From: Diplonema japonicum
Lineage: Eukaryota; Euglenozoa; Diplonemea; Diplonemida; Diplonemidae
Assembly (NCBI GenBank): GCA_964019335.1
Contig: OZ025739.1
Location: 335,133 to 399,132 of the forward strand
Length of the DNA: 64,000 nucleotides
Direction: 5' to 3'
The notes under the pieces: generated by a model
What the model saw: the letters and a program-made list of their open reading frames with translations, nothing else
Databases searched by the model: none
Told to the model about the DNA's origin: nothing
Shown here: positions 40,705 to 50,833 of the stretch, piece by piece
Layout: each line of letters opens with the position of its first letter
How positions within the stretch are numbered: the stretch's first letter is position 1
Translations under genes and position numbers: made by a program

Positions 40705-43170
40705 ATGTCGACAGAATTAGATTGCTTAGATTTCGAAAAGTACTACAACACCACCTACGGTCTGGGCGATGCCGATGTTTCCGACTCCCGCATTACGTAC
40801 CCCACGCACTTCGAGGAGTTCCCTAGTATCGTACAGGGCGACGATGAAGTGGCCGTAGACTCGTCGGAGATGTACGCCAAGTGCTCGATATGCGGCGCAG
40901 CAGACGAGACGCTCATTTCTGGAGGTGCTTGTAAGCACTGCGACCCTCTCTGGGATGAAAATGGCGTTCAGTCTCCGATGAGCCTTCCTAAGAGCATGGT
41001 CCCCGATCTTCCTCCACACAGCGTCAACAACCATGTCCCTGTTAGGGAGAGTGTTCAGACTGTGCGCAGCAACCACAGATCTCCGGTGTTGCAGTATCAG
41101 ACTCCTCAGGTGCCTGCCACACTGCCTCAGCCCATGCATCAGGAGCACTACGATTTCACCATGCCTAGTGCTAAACCCAGCACGCCGCCACCATCCCAGT
41201 CACCCGTGCTGCAGCAGCAACAACAACCTGAGCACTTCACGCAGACAATGGCATACATGGAGGTGCAGACCCGTGCAATTTCCCAATCTCAAGAGCTACA
41301 CCAGCCTCCAGAATGTGTTGTCGTACCTTCCCCACCCACCCGAGTTGTGGCACCCGCGTCAGCCCTTCCTGCCCAGAACATGAACGTCGTACTTGACAAC
41401 GTGGCGTACTCAGCCGAAATCCAGAGGCTGCAGATGGCGCTGAACGACCAGCAGGAGCACCACCAGAGGGAGCTTCAGCCATTGAAAGATGAGCTTGCTC
41501 AGTTGAAGAGTGACACGAGCTTGTCGGAGCAAACAAGAAACACTTTAGAGAAGAAAACACAGCAATTGACAGCAGACCTCCAGCAGAAGGTTGACGTCAT
41601 TACAAATCTTGAACGTCAGTTGAACGATAAAAACAAAGAAATAGCTAACCTGAAGGATGCCGTGCAGAGGGAGACCGACTGGGGCAAGGACGATGCTGCA
41701 AAGGATGCGAAGGACCTTGCCGAAGCAAAGCGTACACTCAATGATGTAAGATCCGAAAGAAATCAGCTGAGCACCGACCTGAGCAAGGCAAGGGTCGCGG
41801 TCAGTGAGCTGGAAGCGGTAGTGAAGGGGAACGAGCTCAACTTGCGCATTGCTGCTGATGATACTGCAAAACACGAGAAGGCAGAAGACAACTTGAAATC
41901 TGAGCTAGATAGGCTGAGGAATGAGCTCCGCACACTGCAAGAGAGGCTGCACAGGGCCGATATTGCCACATCGAAACTCAATACGGAGAAACATGCCGTG
42001 GAAGATGAAATTAAGACTGAGAGAGCAAACTGTAAAGAAGTTGAGAAAGACTTGCAGAAGATACAGAGAGAGCTTCAGATAGAAAAGCAGAACGTTGTCC
42101 AGCTAGAGACAACGAAGTCCAAGCTGGAGCACAGCACTGCAGAGCTGCAGCACGAATTTAAAACAAGCCAATCAACTGCTGCAAAGGCGCGACAGAAACT
42201 CGATGAAGTGCAGACCTCACTCAGTGATATCACCAAGAAGTACCAAAACCTGCAGTTGGAGAACAGTCAGCTCCAGCACGCATTGACAGCCCAGAAGACT
42301 GGTGCACAAGACAGGTCACGGTCATCAGCGCAGCCCTCCCCACCGCAACACAATATGCAAAGCAGAGTAGAAGAAGAACAATGGGGACGAGAGAGGGAAA
42401 GAGAAAGAGAAAGAGAAAGAGAAAGAGAACGTGAGCGAGAGAAGGAGAGGAACAGAGAGCGAGAGAGGGAACACGAAATGGAACTCGAAAGAAGAAGACG
42501 AGACCAACAACAACAACAACAACGCCAAGAAAGAACCCCTGACATGCGAAGGCCACAAGAACCTGATGAATGGGCGCCCTCTAGGAGCGAGCTGAAAGTA
42601 CTCCGTAAAGTGCTGAACCATTATCACAGCGACGCTCCCAGCAATGCGCATGTTCAGCAACACAGAAGCCCTTATAGAGAAGCTAACGTTCAACCGAAGC
42701 ACCTGGCGCGTGATTATGAATACGAAGCACCCTCACACCACTCATCTGTGAGGCACGCCCACACACACGCACCAGCACCTGCACCTGAAATCCATGAAGC
42801 ACCTCGTACGCCGCCTCACTCACACTCACATGTGCAGCCCCAGGCCAAACAGTCACCCGGCCAACGTTCCCCAACCACGGGGAAAGGACATTTGGGCGGT
42901 GGGTTGTCCGGTTTGGCAGGATTCTCTGGCGGCAAACAGCAAGTGGCAATCCCCATGCAAGGACACTCGATCCAACAGCTAGAAGATGTACTCGTGCAGC
43001 TGCATCAAGAGAAGTCCCTTAAAGAGGATGAAATAGCAAAATTGAATCAGACAAAAGCACGCTCCATAGCAGACAGGAAGCACCGCATGGCGACAGAGCA
43101 GCGCATCCAGTCCCTTGAGAAAGAGATCAACAAAAACAAAACACAGCTCCGGCAGCTGACACGCAGATAA
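40705..43170 (+). CDS. coiled-coil protein with N-terminal zinc-ribbon-like motif
   Basis: 821-aa single-exon ORF. Near residue 60 there is a C-x2-C-x12-C-x2-C motif (CSICGAADETLISGGACKHC), likely to bind zinc. A Pro/Gln-rich linker follows (about 90-235), then a long coiled coil (about 235-535), an Arg/Glu repeat block (about 555-585) and a Gln/His-rich section. The C-terminus is a short conserved-looking coiled coil (LEDVLVQLHQEKSLKEDEIAK...RMATEQRIQSLEKEI). The layout suggests a centrosomal, basal-body or vesicle-tethering scaffold, but no family name can be supported. Only 81 bases separate it from the previous stop; CGCAACAG ends at 40691, fourteen bases before the ATG. Confidence 0.75.
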   Translation: MSTELDCLDFEKYYNTTYGLGDADVSDSRITYPTHFEEFPSIVQGDDEVAVDSSEMYAKCSICGAADETLISGGACKHCDPLWDENGVQSPMSLPKSMVPDLPPHSVNNHVPVRESVQTVRSNHRSPVLQYQTPQVPATLPQPMHQEHYDFTMPSAKPSTPPPSQSPVLQQQQQPEHFTQTMAYMEVQTRAISQSQELHQPPECVVVPSPPTRVVAPASALPAQNMNVVLDNVAYSAEIQRLQMALNDQQEHHQRELQPLKDELAQLKSDTSLSEQTRNTLEKKTQQLTADLQQKVDVITNLERQLNDKNKEIANLKDAVQRETDWGKDDAAKDAKDLAEAKRTLNDVRSERNQLSTDLSKARVAVSELEAVVKGNELNLRIAADDTAKHEKAEDNLKSELDRLRNELRTLQERLHRADIATSKLNTEKHAVEDEIKTERANCKEVEKDLQKIQRELQIEKQNVVQLETTKSKLEHSTAELQHEFKTSQSTAAKARQKLDEVQTSLSDITKKYQNLQLENSQLQHALTAQKTGAQDRSRSSAQPSPPQHNMQSRVEEEQWGREREREREREREREREREKERNREREREHEMELERRRRDQQQQQQRQERTPDMRRPQEPDEWAPSRSELKVLRKVLNHYHSDAPSNAHVQQHRSPYREANVQPKHLARDYEYEAPSHHSSVRHAHTHAPAPAPEIHEAPRTPPHSHSHVQPQAKQSPGQRSPTTGKGHLGGGLSGLAGFSGGKQQVAIPMQGHSIQQLEDVLVQLHQEKSLKEDEIAKLNQTKARSIADRKHRMATEQRIQSLEKEINKNKTQLRQLTRR

Positions 43171-43275
43171 GCAATAGATGCATAGATAGATAGAAAAACA
43201 TGTTGGTGTTTCCGCCTTTCGTATTAGTCTTTTCACATCACATTACACATAGCATCACACAGAGGACATCGATGC

Positions 43276-44514
43276 ATGGCTGTCATTGAGGAAGATTTGA
43301 GAAGACCGCTGCTTGAGCTTGAGAGGGTGGGAATGGAGAGCAGCAGAGTAGACGTCGACGTGGGTTTGGAGGCAGTGTTTGTCGCGAGGTTCGATGTCCA
43401 TAAGGGGAATGTGATCGAGTGGAGCCATCCGTTGAGCGAGCAGAGCAGAGCTGAGGGCCAGGAGGGTGGCGGAAAGATCTTAGATCTTGGTGGCTTGGAG
43501 TTTAAAGTGTTAGTGTCGGGTTCCCATCTTGTAGAAGAGGATTATGTGCTGTTCCAGTTTCACGGCCTGTATGGCGTTGCTGTGTACAACCAGCTGAAGG
43601 AGCCGACAGCTCCTCGTGGTGCATGGCAGCGTGCCGCAGGAGTGCTCTGCAGGCACTACTACTACCTGCCGCAGCATTTGTCCGTTTTAAGTAAAGCTGC
43701 GAAAGGGGTGAACAGCAACCCCGGTGTGTACGACACACTGATGGAATATTTCATGGCAAACACTTCGATGGACAGGAGCCTTGTCTTGTCGCCTCACTCC
43801 TTGCCACCCGTACACCCCGAGGCTCTGTCTCCCAAGCAGGCGACTATGTACCTGCAACAGGTTGCCATGGCTTGTGAAAGTATAAACTGTCTGGCTGAGT
43901 ACTTCGGCCCTGATATTTTCAGGTTGTGGCGGGCGTTGTTGTGTGGAGCACGCGTCTTGTTCATGTCGCCGCTTCCGACAGGCGCTGCGTGTTCGAGAAT
44001 GCATGCTGCGTGCGGGTTGTTAACAACAAAAGAGCAGCACTACAACCTCATCGAGCATCCCTCGAGGCTGTACTACGTTAATATTGCAGACATTCCATTC
44101 CTCAAAGATGTTAAGTACTACATAGCCTGTACCACGGAGAAGGTGTTCGCCGACAAGACGCAACTCTGGGACCTTCTTATAGATGAGAAAAAGTTCATTG
44201 TTGGCAAGCAGCACACCAAGCTTTTGGCGAAAATGTCAAAAGATGCCGAGATGTTTAAGGACCTGCAGAGCAAGTCGGGAGAAGGACCCGCTGCAGCTTT
44301 GAAGTACTTTGAGACCCTAAACACTAAACTGGTATGCTGGAATCAAGTGAAATCAAACAACACACCACAGTTCCAAAGATTGATGACCCGAGAAGACATG
44401 TCGTCAGGGGAAGTGAAGAGCCTCGGCCTAAACATGCACACTGCCGTGGCACTGCTGCAAGACTCGTCCAAGCCGTTTCAAGCAAGCATTAGCAAAGGAG
44501 GTACTTGCTGTTAA
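43276..44514 (+). CDS. DENN-domain protein of the DENND11/LCHN type
   Basis: Avl9/LCHN-like DENN protein; such proteins act as or resemble Rab exchange factors in late secretory and endosomal traffic. The upstream DENN half is clear: AVFVARFDVHKGNVIEWSHP, then LGGLEFKVLVSGSHLVEEDYVLFQ and the LCHN-like GAWQRAAGVLCRHYYYL. The core has DIFRLWRALLCGARVLFMSPLP. A 39-bp in-frame intron (44332-44370, GTATGC...CACAG) probably separates FETLNTKL from FQRLMTRED; spliced length is 399 aa (412 if retained). CATCACACAG ends at 43262, before ATG 43276; an out-of-frame ATG at 43272 overlaps it. Rab32-like and PI4K-beta genes lie within 10 kb, but a functional link is only speculation. Confidence 0.88.
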   Translation: MAVIEEDLRRPLLELERVGMESSRVDVDVGLEAVFVARFDVHKGNVIEWSHPLSEQSRAEGQEGGGKILDLGGLEFKVLVSGSHLVEEDYVLFQFHGLYGVAVYNQLKEPTAPRGAWQRAAGVLCRHYYYLPQHLSVLSKAAKGVNSNPGVYDTLMEYFMANTSMDRSLVLSPHSLPPVHPEALSPKQATMYLQQVAMACESINCLAEYFGPDIFRLWRALLCGARVLFMSPLPTGAACSRMHAACGLLTTKEQHYNLIEHPSRLYYVNIADIPFLKDVKYYIACTTEKVFADKTQLWDLLIDEKKFIVGKQHTKLLAKMSKDAEMFKDLQSKSGEGPAAALKYFETLNTKLVCWNQVKSNNTPQFQRLMTREDMSSGEVKSLGLNMHTAVALLQDSSKPFQASISKGGTCC

Positions 44515-44769
44515 GTGTCAGTCCAGTCTTAGTTCACATTGTCAATATTGTTTTTGTCTTTGTTTTACCTGTTCCTGGGTGTTCCTTGCCATTATTTTTC
44601 TCTTCCCCCTCCCCCCGTTATTTAGTTTTTCTTCTCTGGATCGTGTTTCTCTTTGTTCCCTTTTTTATTTCAGTTTATGTAGCCGTTAGGAACAGCGCCT
44701 GTAAGCATTATATCCCCCTTTTTTTTCCCACTGTTCAAAACTCATCAGTACAGTGCGGCCTCCCGCAAC

Positions 44770-45866
44770 ATGCACGTCCACGAAGAGGATTATGAAGACT
44801 GGCAACTGTCTGATCTGGTATGATGTGTATTCCGGTATCACATAAAACCCTAGGAGTTGCGGGATACACTGGGAACAGGAACATTCGGAAGAGTGAGGCT
44901 TGTGAAGTGCAAGCTTGAGTATGTGGGGAAAGCCACACCGGCGCAACAACAACACACAGTCAAAAGTTTTATGCACTGAAAATATTGAAGAAACAAGAAG
45001 TAATCCGCATGAAACAGATAGAGCATGTCCTGGCGGAGGCCAGCATCATGCAGGAGGTAAACTTCCCATTCATTGTCTCGCTGCTGAAGCGGTTCATGGA
45101 CGATAGCAAAGTATGCACACCTACTATTTATGTTATCCACGCACAGCTGTACTTTCTGCTCGAGTACATCCCTGGGGGTGAATTGTTCTCGCATCATAAA
45201 AAAGCGGGCAAGTTCCCCAACGATGTGTGCAAGTTCTACACCGCGGAAATCGTCCTTGCCTTTGAGTACCTACACTCTAAGGACATTATCTACAGGGACC
45301 TCAAGCCCGAAAACTTGCTGCTCGATCTGCAGGGCCATATAAAAATTTGCGATTTTGGTTTCTCGAAAAAAGTCCCCGAAAGGACACACACGCTGTGCGG
45401 CACACCCGAGTACCTTGCACCCGAGGTCATCCAGTCCAACGGGCACGGCAAGGCTGTCGACTGGTGGTCGCTAGGCATCTTGCTGTACGAGCTGCTGGTG
45501 GGGTACCCGCCGTTCTACGACGAGTCGCCATTTAGGATCTATGAGAAAATTTTGGAGAGGAAACTTTCTTTCCCAAAATGGATCGACTCCCGTGCTAAAG
45601 ACATTATAAAGCAGTTCCTCGTGCTGGACCCTGTCGAAAGGCTGGGCGCCAATAAATTGGGTGTGAAAAACATACGCGACCATAAGTACTACGGCGGCAT
45701 CGACTGGGACGTCGTGCAAGCCAAAAAGATCCCTGCACCTATCCCCATCAAGGCCAGGGAGCAGGGCGACACGCGGTACTTCGACAAGTACCCCGACTCG
45801 TTCGATACACAAACGAAGACTCTTACTGCCAGCCAGCAGGAGTACTTCAAAAACTTTCTAACATAA
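44770..45866 (+). CDS. AGC-family kinase, cAMP-dependent protein kinase catalytic-subunit-like
   Basis: Four exons (44770-44817, 44854-44918, 44960-45110, 45147-45866; introns 36, 41 and 36 bp, the first ending TAG) give 327 aa. Motifs in order: Gly loop LGTGTFGRVRLV, the ATP Lys in KFYALKILKK (restored only by the second splice), EHVLAEASIM, YRDLKPENLLLD, CDFGFSK, and the activation segment RTHTLCGTPEYLAPE with the PDK1-site Thr. The C-terminal AGC tail ends FKNFLT, a hydrophobic FxxF motif at the extreme C-terminus as in PKA. The N-terminus is very short and lacks a myristoylation Gly. The third intron is in frame without stops, so retention would add 12 residues. The regulatory subunit is not in the window. 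Confidence 0.92.
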
Positions 45867-46016
45867 ACGAACTTCACACCTCTCAGTTCCGTTCCGTTAC
45901 TAGAGTCTTTGTTCCGTAGGTGTACCTTTATAGCTGGTGCCCGTAATGTTGGCGCCCGCAAACTTGTCTTTCTTATTTGCGCTCCACCTCCACATGCCAC
46001 ACAGGAAGGACATGGG

Positions 46017-47468
46017 ATGAGTGCCGCTCAGACTGACGGGGTGGACGAGGCAGACGCCTTCTTCAGTGTCATGATGCCGTCGCCAAGCATGACAACACCT
46101 CCCAGGGAGATGACCTATGAGAGCAGGGCCAGCCCGGGGTTTGGGGCAAGGTACGTACCGCCGGTGCTGCCTGGCATGAGTCAAGGGTTTGCGAACGAGA
46201 CACCGCTCAAGACGCTCAACAAGAAGGAGCTTCTGCTTGCGAAGAAAGAAAAAGAAGCCGCAGAAAACCTTTTACAAGCCGCGAAGGAGCAGCACGCACT
46301 AGAGTTGAAAGAAATGCGTGACAAGGTGTCTAAGTTGTTGGAGGACAAGCGAAAGGTAGAACGCAAGAATAGCGAAAAAGACAAGGAAGTTGCAACCTGC
46401 AAAGCGGAGCTCCAGAAACTGCAAGAGAAATCTGAGAAGAGGGACGCTGATCTGCAGAAACGGACGCAAGAGCTCATGAAGCTGAGGAAGAGCAGCAGCA
46501 AGCAGTGTGACCCTTTGATTGCTGAGGTTGAGAAGTTGAAGGAAGAAAACGACAAATTGATGGAAACCGCTAGCAGCAGCAAAGGGGAAATGGAAAGGGC
46601 TCTTGAAGTGGCGGCACAACGACACAGCATATCGGAAGAGGCCATGCTTGAGAGCCAACGGTCGCTGCGGGCTGATACGGAAATGTACAGAGCGCGTGAG
46701 CGGGAAGCACTGAATGAGTTGGAGACTTGTAGAGAAATCTTCCGCATCAAAGAAGACGAGGTATCACTCCTGAAGCAGAAGCACGTGCTTGAGGTCGACG
46801 CTCTGCAAGATAAGCTGACTGTTGTGCAGCAGGAATACTCCGACTTGAAAGCAGCGATGGCGGCCTACAACGCGGAGGCAAGATCCTTGCAAGAGGTGGT
46901 TACAGAGCTGCAAGCAACGAAAGACTCCCTTGCAGCAGCAGAGTCTGAGCTGACCAGTGCTAGGGCACATGCAAAAAGTGCAGAAGAGCGGTTAGAAGCA
47001 GTGGAAGAAGAGAGCAAGAACTTTAACAACAGATTAAGTGCACTGCAAATAGAGCATTCTACAAGCGAGGCACTGCTAGGAGCGGCCAAAAAGGTGCAAG
47101 AAGAGTACCTGCATCAGATGAAATCCACAGCAAAGATGCTGAAGAGCAGCGAGTACGAACGGGAGCAGCTCAATGCTATGCTCAACAACACGCACAGCAC
47201 CGTGAAAAGGCAAAATGAGCAGCTGCTTACAGAAATCGCCGAGTCCCGTGAGAAGGGCATCCTTCTGGGCGAGTCCGTTGCAAAGGAGAAGAACCTCCTC
47301 ATACAAATCCAAACGCAAGCGGATCTTATAAAAGAGCTGCAGTTGCAGCTAGAGGCGCAGCCGCCACCCAGGGCCCCTATCAAGGCGCGGGTGGACACGG
47401 GGCGGACGTGGGATGCGTCCCTCGCAGAGGCTGTATTGCGGCAGTCGTCTGAACTGAAGAAGAAGTGA
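46017..47468 (+). CDS. long coiled-coil protein, unknown function
   Basis: 483-aa single-exon ORF. The first 65 residues are disordered (MSAAQTDGVDEADAFFSVMM, with a Pro-rich stretch). Nearly all the rest is heptad-rich coiled coil (KKELLLAKKEKEAAENLLQA; EMRDKVSKLLEDKRKVERKN; LEAVEEESKNFNNRLSALQ), ending in VLRQSSELKKK. It is probably a cytoskeletal or basal-body scaffold. The start ATG follows GCCACACAG (ends 46004) by twelve bases; the non-ATG extension upstream is unlikely to be translated. The gap to the PKA-like gene is 150 bp. Confidence 0.75.
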   Translation: MSAAQTDGVDEADAFFSVMMPSPSMTTPPREMTYESRASPGFGARYVPPVLPGMSQGFANETPLKTLNKKELLLAKKEKEAAENLLQAAKEQHALELKEMRDKVSKLLEDKRKVERKNSEKDKEVATCKAELQKLQEKSEKRDADLQKRTQELMKLRKSSSKQCDPLIAEVEKLKEENDKLMETASSSKGEMERALEVAAQRHSISEEAMLESQRSLRADTEMYRAREREALNELETCREIFRIKEDEVSLLKQKHVLEVDALQDKLTVVQQEYSDLKAAMAAYNAEARSLQEVVTELQATKDSLAAAESELTSARAHAKSAEERLEAVEEESKNFNNRLSALQIEHSTSEALLGAAKKVQEEYLHQMKSTAKMLKSSEYEREQLNAMLNNTHSTVKRQNEQLLTEIAESREKGILLGESVAKEKNLLIQIQTQADLIKELQLQLEAQPPPRAPIKARVDTGRTWDASLAEAVLRQSSELKKK

Positions 47469-47597
47469 GGAATAGATGTACTTTGCTTTGAACAACCTGT
47501 ATTCGTTTGTGCCACGTTCCCCTGATTTCGTTTTTTTGAAGTAAACATTCAAGACTAGAAGAAAAGAAGGAAAAAAAAAAAAAAACTAAAAACTAAA

Positions 47598-48286
47598 ATG
47601 GCGGGTGCTTTGGAAAACGATGAGATGAACTGCCTGTACAAGGTGCTGGTGGTGGGCGAAGGTGGTACAGGGAAGACATGTGTGATCAGGAGGTACGTGC
47701 ACAACATCTTCCAAATGAGCACAAAGAGCACGATCGGTGTGGATTTCGCTTTGAAGATGATCAACTGGGACAACAAGAAGCAGATCACGCTGCAGGTGTG
47801 GGACATTGCGGGACAGGAGAGGTACGGGCAGATGACGAGGGTGTACTACCAGGCGGCAGTAGGAGCGCTTGTTGTGTTTGACATCAAGAAGCCGGAAACC
47901 TTCGCGGCAGTGGCGAAGTGGAAACAGGACATCGACAACAAGGTGTACATGCCTGATGGGTCCTCCATCCCGTGTGTGCTGCTCGCCAACAAGAGTGACT
48001 TGGGTCCCCTCTCCGACTTCAAGTCCAAGGCTGAGATGGACGCCTTCTGCGCAGAAAACGGCTTTGTGGCGTGGTTCGAGACCTCTGCCTTCAAAGACAT
48101 CAACATTAAACCCGCTTTCGAAAAGCTCGTAGAACACATTGTGGCCAACGACAACCCCAAAGCCAACGAGGCCAAGGCGACCAATGAGGTATGAGGAGGG
48201 GGGAATGAAATTCTATTAACATACAGAAACTCGTCTCGATTGCTTCCCCTCAACAGCGTGAGAACAGTGGCAAATGCAAGTGCTGA
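47598..48286 (+). CDS. Rab32/38-like small GTPase
   Basis: Exon 47598-48188 and exon 48227-48286 (38-bp intron) give 216 aa. GTPase motifs: P-loop GEGGTGKT, switch I with the Rab32-specific STIGVDFALK, WDIAGQERYG, NKSD and ETSAFKD. The second exon adds the hypervariable tail, ending CKC, a double-geranylgeranylation site. Without the splice the prenylation motif is lost, which strongly supports the intron. Rab32 subfamily proteins work on lysosome-related organelles, mitochondria-ER contacts and post-Golgi traffic. No acceptor-like AG is visible close to the ATG; the leader is A-rich. Confidence 0.95.
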
Positions 48287-49891
48287 GCACAGCATTGGCA
48301 TTTTCTTCCCCCTTTTTCCCAAATCCCCCTTGAATCAACGAGAGACTCGGAAAAAAAAAAAAAAAAAAAAAAAGAGCGTGAAATAAGTAAAACCTAGCCC
48401 TTGCAGCAAGGGCAGCGTCCTGATAAGGTCTTTTTAAAAGACACGAGGAAAGAGTGTGTGGAAATTTTCTTTTTTGTTTTCAAAGTGAAAGAGGTTTTAA
48501 AAAAAAAAAAAAAAATACCTAAACGAATAACTAAAAATGACCTTGCGTGATCCCCCCTTCCCCCCCCTTTTTTTTCCCCCTTCAATGGCCACTAATAGCT
48601 TAAGAGGACTGACAGAGGTACTTTTTTCCCTTCTTCTTTTCCCTCCCTCTCTTCTATTTTTTCTTCTTCTTTCAGGGCTTGCACGGTTAGTCAAACACAT
48701 TGCAGGTCGAGTTATTTTTTTCTTCCCCCTTCTATACTCACATTCCCATTCCCATTTATTCTCCTCTACAGTACCTTCTTATGTCTGGTGGCCGTTTCCC
48801 CGTCTTTTTTTCCCTGTCCCATATTTTTTTTCTTTTCTCTAGCATTCCCTTCCCCCTTCCTTTTTTTTACTTACATTTGCCTAAGTCTGCGGTATTGCAA
48901 ACTTCCTTTGAGACGTTGGAACGAGAAAGGGCTTCCCAATGGTGGAAAGGAAATGAGAAATAGAAATATAGAGCTAAGTCATCCTATGTGTATGTATTGA
49001 CCTTTAGCGGGTTCAGTTTTTCTTTTGCAACTTGTTCTTTATTTCTTATTTTTTTTTACCCTTCTCTTTCCTTTCTCTTGGGTTACCTCCTCTTTGTTTT
49101 GTCTTGGTTAAGAGGTGTGCGCCCGTAATTCTTAGGAATATTTTGAAAAAAAGGAAGTGCAAGTTTCCACCCTCCCCCCCATTCTCTTTTAAAGGAAAAA
49201 GTATGCTGCACTTGGGTTTTAATCGCAAGTAGTCGAGGGTACCCCCTGTTTGGTTGCCTTCCGTTGGATGTTAATCCCCCCCACCCCCCCTTTTTTTTTC
49301 CGTGTGCCTGTTATGCAATAGGGGACTCCTTCCCTGAACCCATTCCCATCCCCCTCCCTACTTTGGATTGAAAGTTACCAAGTGAGCATTTTCATTTTCC
49401 CCTTTCCCCTACATTTTATTTTTTTTTTGAAAAAAAACACGCAAGAAGAAAAAAAAAAAAGAATTAGTTGTCAATTAACCTCTGTCTCCAGCAAAGAAAA
49501 GGTAGTCGGAGAAATACAAAATCGTTAAAATCTCGGGGGAGGGATTCAAATAAAAAAGAAAGAGGAGGAGAGGGAGCACAGGGGGTGAGGAAGGTACACG
49601 TGTACGAATTGTCTTAAAAAGATTTAGCCCCCCCCCCCACCTTTTTTTGACGGAGGACCAAGAATACGTCATTGCAGTCAAAATGTCTCTCTGTTTCCCT
49701 GTCCCTCCCTTCGTTTATTGTTCTTAATTTCCCTTTTTATTCGCTCTTTCCCACTCTTCCACCCTGCGCTCCCTCATTATTTCTTCTCCCTTTCCCCCCT
49801 CCCCCTTCCCCCCGCGCCCTTCATGTGTCTTACGCCACCGCCTTTTTGCAAGCCCTGAAGCACCGACAGGACACACCACCCGAGCATCAAC
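48287..49891. other. long intergenic, low-complexity
   Basis: About 1.6 kb of T/C-rich tracts and A runs (48350-48373 A; 48500-48515 A). ORFs here are Phe/Leu/Ser/Pro-rich frames of pyrimidine tracts. The end is a strong C/T tract with CACCGACAG at 49869 before the next ATG (49892). I see no gene or RNA. Confidence 0.5.
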
Positions 49892-50605
49892 ATGATCAAG
49901 GCTGTGCTGTTGGACATGGACGGTGTGCTTGCTGAGGTGAAGGCCTCGTACAGGGCGTGCATTCTTGAGACGGCAAAGTCTTACGGGGTGCACATCACCA
50001 GCGAGGAGGTGACTGCCGAGAAGGTGAAAGGCAATGCCAACAACGATTGGATTCTGACCCGGAAGATGATGCACGACAGGGGGGTGGATGTGTCGCTGGA
50101 AGAGGTCACTGCGGCCTTCGACAAGCTATACCAAGAGCTGTGTATGTTAGAGACGTTGATCCCGGCACGTGGGGTGCTGGAGGCCTTGTACAATAAGGTG
50201 GGTGGAAAGATGGCTATTGTGACGGGAAGACCTGCTAAGGACTGCCAGTTCTTCTTGAAGAGGTTCAACCTGGAGCACCTAGTGGTCATGTCAGTCTGCA
50301 TGGAAGACGGCCCCGCCAAGCCCCATCCAAACAGCGTGCAGATGGCCTGTAAGGCGCTCAACGTCCGTCCGGAAGACGCCATTATGATAGGAGACACGCC
50401 TGATGACATCAAAGCTGCTGTGGCTGCCGGTGCTAAGGGCATTGGCGTCCTCCTGCAGGATGACCATGCGAAGACCATCCTTTCAGGCAGCTCCCCCAAT
50501 ACCATCCCCGTAGTGCAGTCCATGTTGCAATCTGGTGCGATATCCATCATCAGACCCGGTCTGGCCGACCTTCTTGACCTTGACTACGCTTCACCCAAGC
50601 TTTGA
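49892..50605 (+). CDS. HAD-superfamily IA phosphatase (phosphoglycolate-phosphatase-like)
   Basis: 237-aa soluble enzyme of the haloacid dehalogenase superfamily, subfamily IA. Motif I is VLLDMDGVLAEV (nucleophile Asp and general-acid Asp), motif II is the Thr in IVTGRPAKD, the lysine is in GPAKPHPNSVQMA, and motif IV is IMIGDTPDDIKAA. The cap-region sequence GNANNDWILTRKMM matches a subgroup found in bacteria, algae and some protists (TIGR01548-like), often near or fused to histidine-biosynthesis genes. The natural substrate is unknown. Single exon, with an acceptor-like CAG 22 bases upstream. Confidence 0.88.
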   Translation: MIKAVLLDMDGVLAEVKASYRACILETAKSYGVHITSEEVTAEKVKGNANNDWILTRKMMHDRGVDVSLEEVTAAFDKLYQELCMLETLIPARGVLEALYNKVGGKMAIVTGRPAKDCQFFLKRFNLEHLVVMSVCMEDGPAKPHPNSVQMACKALNVRPEDAIMIGDTPDDIKAAVAAGAKGIGVLLQDDHAKTILSGSSPNTIPVVQSMLQSGAISIIRPGLADLLDLDYASPKL

Positions 50606-50833
50606 ACAACCCCTCCTCCTTGTTGCCCATTGTGTGCAGGAGCAACCTCCGTACATCCCTTTCTGGCATACGATGCAAAAGGTTTTTTCCTGTTTCGTGT
50701 ACGTTTACTTTTTATTTGCGGCTTACAAAACCTGTATCGGAGCTGCCGTCACGTGGCCACCTGCCGGCGGGCATTCCAAGGCAAAGGGACGAGACCCGTG
50801 ATGTTTTCATGTTGTATTCTAAAAATAAATCCT

